From positions 93,501 to 157,500 of the forward strand of contig MCFG01000004.1 of NCBI GenBank assembly GCA_002104895.1: a DNA stretch of 64,000 nt, read 5' to 3'. Every line of letters starts with the position of its first letter. Position 1 is the first letter of the stretch. Both the position numbers and the translations under genes were made by a program. A model generated the notes under the pieces. The model had not been told where the DNA came from. It searched no databases and saw nothing but the letters and a program-made list of their open reading frames with translations. The DNA comes from Anaeromyces robustus. Its lineage: Eukaryota > Neocallimastigomycota > Neocallimastigomycetes > Neocallimastigales > Neocallimastigaceae. Positions 54,551 to 64,000 of this stretch are shown here, piece by piece.

Positions 54551-55651
54551 CGTAATTGTATTTATTATTAGCTTTGAAATTTATATTTTTATGTTTTACA
54601 AGATTTATATATATGGTAGAACAGAACCATTTTAATTTATATTAGAATTGATATATATTAATTTATTTTTTTATTAAATATAATTTAAAATCTAAATTTG
54701 AAATATATATATTTATTTGTATATATATATATGTATCAATTATTTTTGATATTTTATTAATTACTTTTTTTCATATGATTAATTAATTTTATTTAAAATA
54801 TAAAATATAGATTTTTTAAACAATTAAAACAATTAAAAATAATAATTAAAATATTGTTTTTATATAATATGTTACCATATATTTAATAATTTTAGTTTTA
54901 TTTATTTATTTTTATTTAATTAATAGTTGTATTATATTATTGGTTGCTAATTTTATTATTCAGCAGTATTAAATATGATTTTTCTTTCCATGGTTATTTT
55001 TTAATATGTAGAATTATTTATTTTATAATTTTTTTAAATTTTTTCTTTTTTTATTTTATTTATTATATATATGATGCATATAAATTAAAGATAACAATTT
55101 ATAAATAATAATTAAATGAATAAGTAAAATTTTAATTAATTATTTTAAAGATAATATATAATAATTTTTATAATAAAAAAATATTTATAAAAAAAAAAAA
55201 ATATAATTTTAAAATAATTATATATATATATAGTTTTAATTAATCTTTAATTTTCTTTTTTTATTTTTAAATATTCATTTTTTTTTATTTTTTTTTTATA
55301 TTACTTTTGTTCTTACTTTAGTAAAAAATAGCATATTGAAATATATATTAATTTTTTGGTACTATTTCAAGATGTATTAAATATTTTTTAAAAATATTTT
55401 TTATTTAGTTAATAATATTATCAATATTATTATCATTGTTATTGTTATTGTTATTGTTATTATTTACATTATTAATTATTCAATATAATACAATATAATC
55501 TTGTTATTAATATATATAATATATATTAATATAATAATAAAATATAATATAAAACCATATTTAATAATAAATACTTTTTTATTAGATTTTATAATAATTT
55601 TTTTTTCTATTATCTTTATTGTTGCTTTTATTTTTAATTTATTTGAATGTT
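54073..55651. other. Intergenic, convergent 3' ends
   Basis: A/T-rich throughout, with poly-T at 54520-54550, short TTTAATATT direct repeats at 54318-54350 and a GTTATT repeat near 55435-55465. No gene is seen. Confidence 0.5.
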
Positions 55652-58150
55652 TCAATCATTCGTTCTAAATTCACTTTCAATTGTCATATTATCAATATCA
55701 GAGTAATATGAATGGGCTTCACCATTACTTTTACTATAAGTATAATCCCCAAATTTATTAATATTATCTTTAGATGATATATACATTAATATATTCTTTT
55801 TTATTCTTGAAATGAATTCGAAATATTTATTTTTGGAGAATGTTATTGGAATAAAGTCTTTAAGATCATAATTCTTTTCTAATGATAATTCATATTCAGG
55901 TGGTGCAATCATAATAAATAATAACCTTGTTCCAACTAAAATATAAATACATATGAAATTAATCAAACAGTTTAAAAAAACTAAAAGGAAGAAATAAAAA
56001 CTATAATTATCTTGTGATATTTTAATTAAAAGAGTATCTGTCATAAAATCACATATATTTAAGATTACAATAATATAACTGTAACTAATATCACCAAATC
56101 TTTTTGCTTCTTTTTTTGTTGCAACTATCATATAGACTAAACAGAAAAACTTAATTACAAATATATATATATTTAAAAAAGACATAATAGTTATTTACTT
56201 TAATATTTTTAAATAAGCAATAATAATTATAATAATAATAATAATAATACTTACCACTATATATAAATATAATCTATGAATTTCATCATGAAATTCAGAA
56301 TATGAATAATTACTAGAAGGATAACGGCCAGAAAAAATATCAGTATATGATACATAATAAAAATCACTTACAAATATAATTATTATTTTATAAATGAGTT
56401 GAATAGATAATAAAACAGTGATAATACCAAATAAAATTTTATTATTTAAACCATTAGGAATAATTGTTAATGATCTACATATTCGATAAATACGATAAGT
56501 TACAACAAACATAGGAAGATAGATTAAATTAATTCTTATACAGCCAAATATATAAAATAATTTAATTTTACCAATCCAGTAAGGAGGAATTTCAAATAAA
56601 AGTTTATTCATATTTATTATACATCCAAAAATAATTAATATACAAAATATTGGTGAAATAATCTTCATGTAAGGGTGTTTTCTATATTTATATATAAAAT
56701 ATATTATTACAAATGACATGATAGAAAAAATACCAGTTACTATAAACGATAAAGTATTAAATACACCCATATTTACTGTAACTAATTCAAAAGTGTTTTT
56801 CAATTCATTTATCATATCATCTCGATCATTATTTTCTAAAAAGTATCGTATAGCATCTAATAAATAAAATATAATTTCAAAAAATGCGGGTGTGTATTTA
56901 CCGCTAAAAATATCTTTAACATGAATTGGTTTCATAATTTCAAGATGTTGGCATAACTGTTGATGTGTTTCACAATAATGTTTAATGTCTGGATCAGTTT
57001 CCTTCTGCGTAATATTAAAAGTAGGTATATTACCAAATTTTTCAGCTCTAAAGAGTTGCATCTCTTTAGAGGTTAATTCTTTTGCAATTATCCATAATAA
57101 TGTTTTATCAAGTTCACTATTTTTATTTAAAATTAAATAACGTTTATTCATAGAAGTAATATGCTTTGGAGGAAGAGACGATGATATTTTTTCATTTGAT
57201 TCAAATATAAAATGATTAGAAGCTTTTCCCCAATAAAAAATGGATTCTCCATTCATAAAAGATAAAAAGGCATCATTTTGTTGTAAATATAAACTACTCT
57301 CTATAAATTCTTCTGTATAACTCATAATTGTATTATAAAAATTATCAAATAATTCTTCTGATGTTTCATTATATAATACTTTATAATATAATGGATCATA
57401 TTCAGTAGTGAGATTATAATGACAATTAATATATTCTACATAAAAATCTAATAAATCATTATCTAAAGCTAATGATATTTTTAATGGATGAGAAGGAGGT
57501 ATACTTAATTCATTAACTAATTCATCCCATGTTAATGATTCCATTTTATTAACTAAATTTTCTGAAAAGGGATCATAATTATAATAATATAAAAGATCAA
57601 AATCTATATCATAAGGTAAAGCATATAATGTATTATCGATATAACCATCCTTTAAAACTTTTTCATTATGAAAATTAAGATTTAATGGGTCAGTTTTTTG
57701 AAATTTTGATAAATTTTGTAATAATTTATGTGAAGGTTTTTGAACATCATATTCAAATAAAAAATCATGTTCAATAAAAGAATTATCACAAAATAATATT
57801 CGTTCATCCAATATCATCATATCAAATGCTCCATTTTTTAATTCATCAATAATAAATCCTACATCATCATGATATTCCATATTAACAGAAGAATTTGCTG
57901 GCATATATTCTATAAATTCAAATTCTAAAAAAACTTCACTAAGTATAGGGTGATTTACATTTTTATTATAAAAAAATTCATTAACTTTTTCCTGATAATT
58001 ATTTGACCATATTTCAGCACTCACAAATAATTCTGGTTGAAAAACTAAAATTCTTACGACTTCTATTCCATAACTTCTGCTAATATAAATATCTAATATT
58101 AATATGACTATTAATATAATATTATTAATATCAAACAATGGTCTTTTCAT
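55652..58150 (-). CDS. Class C-like GPCR with extracellular solute-binding-protein domain
   Basis: Two exons on the minus strand, 58150-56255 and 56149-55652, 797 residues, joined in phase 0. An N-terminal hydrophobic segment (residues ~10-28) serves as signal peptide. Residues ~30-450 resemble a periplasmic sugar-binding protein (SBP family 1/PBP2 fold): paired lobes, ALPYDIDFDLLYYYNYD followed by WDELVNEL, FMNGESIFYWGKAS and LWIIAKELTSKEMQLF. Seven membrane segments follow at roughly 463-487, 496-513, 528-555, 575-600, 625-645, 655-675 and 690-715. The cytosolic tail is short, acidic and Ser-rich. This architecture recalls the GABA-B-like receptors reported to be expanded in anaerobic gut fungi with carbohydrate-binding-like ectodomains. 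Likely a plasma-membrane sensor; the ligand is unknown. A long pure-Ile stretch adjoining the intron is intron read-through, not protein. Confidence 0.85.
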
Positions 58151-58955
58151 TATTTTATAATATTTATATATATTTATTAATATTTATTAATATTATATTT
58201 AATATTTATAAAGATTAAATATACAAAATTAAATGAATAAATCAATAAAATAAAAATAAATGAATAAATATAATAAAGTATATATAAGTATATAATATAA
58301 CCCTTTTAAATATAAATTAAAAAATATATATATATACAAAAAAAGATTTTCCTATTCAATAAATTAACTTTTTTAATTTAATTATATAATGGTACATATT
58401 ATTATAAAACTATATTATTATATATTTATATAATTTACATCCCAAAAAAAAAAATTTTTTTTTTCTAAAAATATATATTGTATTAAATACATTTTAATTA
58501 TCATATATAAAAAAAATAAAATGTACAATCATTTTTTCTACATAACCTGATTAAATGTTCTATACATCAAATTATTACATAGTAATTAAAGTTTTTTTTT
58601 TTTTATTAAATTATTATTTTTTATTTTAGTTATTTAATGATTAAACTTCTAGATATATATATTTGCATATTTATGATAAAAAAGAAAATTTAAATATATA
58701 TTAAGATTATATTCATTATTTGAAGAAATAATAATTCCCAAATAATCTATAATACTTTATTATATATAATAATAATAATATAAATATATAAAAGATATAA
58801 CAATAGCAATAACAATAATTATAAAAAATAATAATAATAATTGTTTATATTACTTAGTATAATTATGAATACAATAAACATTCTATTGTTGTATATTAAT
58901 CTGTATTTATTATATATGTTTTCAATTTTTTTAGATATATACATTAATAGGGAAT
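58151..58955. other. Intergenic upstream of the GPCR
   Basis: A/T-rich, with no gene or ordered repeat. It should contain the GPCR promoter at its left side and the 3' end of the next minus-strand gene at its right. Confidence 0.5.
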
Positions 58956-60089
58956 TTATCTAGTAATAATCTCCAAACTTGAACCTGAATTTGTATTTGA
59001 AACTCTAGATGAACATTCCCACATTGTATTATTACTTTTTTTAACATTTACTTCGTTTATTAATGATACTCTTTCCGCTAGGTCAACTTCCTTATCATCT
59101 ACATAATTACTAATTATATAATAATAATAAATCTTTTTTTTTTTTTTTTTTTATAAACATATATATATTTATATATATTAAAAAATTATTATAAAAGTAT
59201 TGTCAATATCATAAATTTTGAACATATATATATTAAAAATATTATCTATATATTAACTTGGATATAAAAAGAATTATTAGTTTTTTCTTACAAAAATAAT
59301 TAATAGTATGAAATGACCTATTAATTTAATATATAAAGTATGTAAAATACAACTTCTAATTTCTTTATTAGTTTTTTCTGTATCTGGATGTTGTTCTAAA
59401 TAATCCCAATAATAGAAAAATCCTAAATCATACCAATAACTAAAAGTATTTGAAAATATTATTGTTATAAAATTACAACAAAAACTAACAAATGAAAATA
59501 TAAGATAAATTGCTAAACCGAAATTTATTTGTCTTATGAAAGTAATTTTTTTCTTTATTTATATTAAATATAAAAATATAGACATTTATAATATTTTTTT
59601 ATAATATTGAAAAGAAAATTAATTTTATAATATAATAAATATAGTCAATTATTAAAAAAAATGTGATAATAGATTATTGTAATAATAAATAATAATATTA
59701 TTATATAATTTTTTTTATTATGTATTACCAAAACAATACCACATAAGAAAAATATCATTGATATTATAGTACACATTCCAAAAATATATGAAATATATAT
59801 TAAATTTTCATTAATGGCATCATATATCATTAAATTAAAAAAATGTATTACTCCACCTAATGCCTTTTGTAGTTATTATTTTTATTATTATACAATATAT
59901 TCAATTAAATTAAAGTTATAAGATATTATTACATAGTATATATTAAAAAAAAATAAAATAATATAATATATATATACATACAAACATTAAAACAGTAGAA
60001 GCAAATGCTGATTTATCATGAGATAAAAAATAAAAAAGACAAAATTTACTTTTATCTCTAAAAAACTTTGTTCTTTTTAATGAAAACAT
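58956..60089 (-). CDS. Unknown four-transmembrane protein
   Basis: I do not recognise a family. Four exons on the minus strand, 60089-59982, 59863-59729, 59552-59292 and 59132-58956, all phase 0, give 226 residues. A basic N-terminus (FSLKRTKFFRDKSKF) is followed by about four hydrophobic segments: ALGGVIHFFNL with YISYIFGMCTIISMIFFLC, then FGLAIYLIFSFVSFCCNF, then IKLIGHFILLIIFVIYYYY. A loop with FFYYWDYLEQHPDTEK lies between the last two. The C-terminal tail is polar and Ser/Asn-rich, probably cytosolic. The last exon's acceptor follows 18 consecutive A and is the least certain junction. It sits between a GPCR and an ANKRD13-like gene on the same strand; this does not by itself indicate function. 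Confidence 0.7.
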
Positions 60090-60960
60090 TTTATTCCAAG
60101 ATTATTTTTTTTTGTTTAATAAAAGAAAAACTTATATATGATTTTTATATGTTTATATTAATATTTTTAAAATATTATTATTTAAAAATTTTTTTATCAA
60201 TCTAAAATTTTTAATATAATATAATATATTATTCTTTGGTATTATAAATTTTTTGTTTTTTTTGTTTCATTAAAATAGTAAAACAATATAATTAAAAAAA
60301 ATTTTTTTTAATTAATAAAAATTCTTTGATAATATAATTTTTTTTTCTTTTTTTTTTTTTTTTTTGTTTCAATAAAATAGTACAATTATATATAAATAAA
60401 GTTTAATAGTCATAATAATAATATACATAACGATGAAGAAAAATAAATAGTAATATTTCTTTTATTTATTTTATTATTACTAAGTTTAATTATTTATTTT
60501 TTATTTATTTATAAAAAAATCAATCATTTTATTTATTTTATTTTATTTTATTTTTTTTTTTATTATTATTATTTTTCATCCTATTAAATCTTATTCTCTT
60601 AAGTATTTCTTTCTCTTTCTCTTTCTCTTCATAAATAATGTTTGTTCTATTTTTTAAATACTTATACAATTACAATTTATATTTATGATCAATTGATTTC
60701 ATAATATTAAATATATAAATAAATATTCATAATTTATAAAAATTATTATTATATATATATATTTATTGATTGTTGATGTTTATTTATTTATTTTATTATA
60801 TTAATATATTTAATTATTAATTATTATTTTATATTATTTATTTATTTACTAATTTATTTATTTTATTTTATTTTATTTTATTTTATTTTATTTTTTTTTT
60901 TTTTTTTTTTTTTTATTTTTTTTTTAATTTTTTTTTAAAAATTTAATTAGTATAATATTA
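60090..60960. other. Intergenic, T-rich
   Basis: Long T runs (60343-60365 and 60893-60935), a TTTTA repeat at about 60855-60893 and a CTTTCT repeat near 60605-60630. No gene is seen. It holds the ANKRD13-like 3' end and the upstream region of the four-transmembrane gene. Confidence 0.5.
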
Positions 60961-63298
<2,338 letters not shown>

Positions 63299-64000
63299 CT
63301 CTGAATTATGAAGTTATTTTTTATTTTTTTCAATATTTATATATATACAATTATTATTTAAATAAATAAATAAATAAATAAATAAAAAGGCAATAATATT
63401 TTATTTATATGAAATCTCATATTTTTTTATATATTTATATTTATATTTATAAATTTTTTTTATGTTTTAATATTTCTACCATTTATGTTTTGTTTATATC
63501 TACGTTTTTTTACACTTAAAAACAAAAATATTTTATAAATTTAACAATAAAACTATTTTTAAATATTAAATATAATACTTTAAATTTATAGTATATTTAA
63601 AAAAAGTTCAATAAATAAAAAAAAAAAAAAGAAAGAATAGAAAAGTCTCTTTTTATATAATAATCTTTAATATTTAATATATTAATTAATATTATTCTAT
63701 TACCTTTTATGAATTAGTGTAATTCTAAATAGAGTAACATTTTAAGCCATATAATGTTAGGTGTATATTAAATCATTTAATTAATTTTAGAACAAAATCA
63801 ATAAAACAAGATTTTTTTTAAAAAAAAAATGCATCAATAAATGAAATAAAATATATTAATTAAAGTTTTACATTAAAAAGAAAGAAAAAAAAAGATCAGC
63901 AGAATACATATACAAAAATTATTAAAAAAAAAAAATAAACACAATAATGAAGTGATTATTTTTAATAAAATATATTTATTCAATGTTGACTATTGATAGA
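63299..64000. other. Intergenic at the right window edge
   Basis: Upstream region of the ANKRD13-like gene. A short AAAT tract lies at about 63358-63386. No gene is recognised before the window ends. Confidence 0.5.

Overview
The window looks like nuclear DNA of an anaerobic gut fungus (Neocallimastigomycota; zoosporic, flagellated). Four things point there. The background is extremely AT-rich, with long microsatellites and homopolymers. Spliceosomal introns of mostly 60-250 bases have GTA-type donors. One secreted protein ends in two fungal-type dockerins (CBM10-like). An axonemal dynein shows the organism builds a motile flagellum. The genus cannot be told from sequence alone.

Layout. 1-1409 (-): 5' part of a class I sirtuin, running off the left edge. 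3568-4368 (+): intronless aldo/keto reductase of bacterial style. 4967-6612 (-): EEF1AKMT4/METTL13-like methyltransferase, 7 exons. 7220-9180 (+): short-chain dehydrogenase of retinol-dehydrogenase type, 8 exons. 10405-10884: decayed ankyrin gene. 12239-14459 (+): F-box/leucine-rich-repeat protein. 15806-32147 (+): inner-arm axonemal dynein heavy chain, DNAH10-like, 17 exons and about 4817 residues. 33151-34983 (+): coiled-coil protein resembling DUF4515/BBOF1 flagellar proteins. 35683-37516 (-): meiotic recombination factor MND1, 10 exons and 205 residues. 38407-44548 (-): kinesin-6 (KIF20-like), 23 exons and 969 residues. 45990-46560: second ankyrin relic. 47118-49469 (+): secreted CotH-kinase protein with two dockerins. 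51706-54072 (+): secreted CotH-kinase protein with four CBM18 chitin-binding modules. 55652-58150 (-): class C-like GPCR with an extracellular solute-binding-protein domain. 58956-60089 (-): unknown protein with four membrane segments. 60961-63298 (-): ANKRD13-like ankyrin/GPCR-chaperone protein.

The multi-exon models were assembled by hand. Donor and acceptor phases agree at every junction used, and total lengths fit the families (for example MND1 at 205 residues), so the models are internally consistent but lack transcript support.

Functional themes. (1) Flagellar motility: the dynein and the coiled-coil protein are adjacent and on the same strand. (2) Cell division and meiosis: kinesin-6 and MND1 are adjacent on the opposite strand. 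(3) Surface, secretion and sensing: two CotH proteins with different targeting modules, then a GPCR whose ectodomain resembles a sugar-binding protein, and a possible GPCR chaperone. (4) Redox enzymes and protein modification at the left end. No tRNA, rRNA, CRISPR array or intact transposon was recognised.
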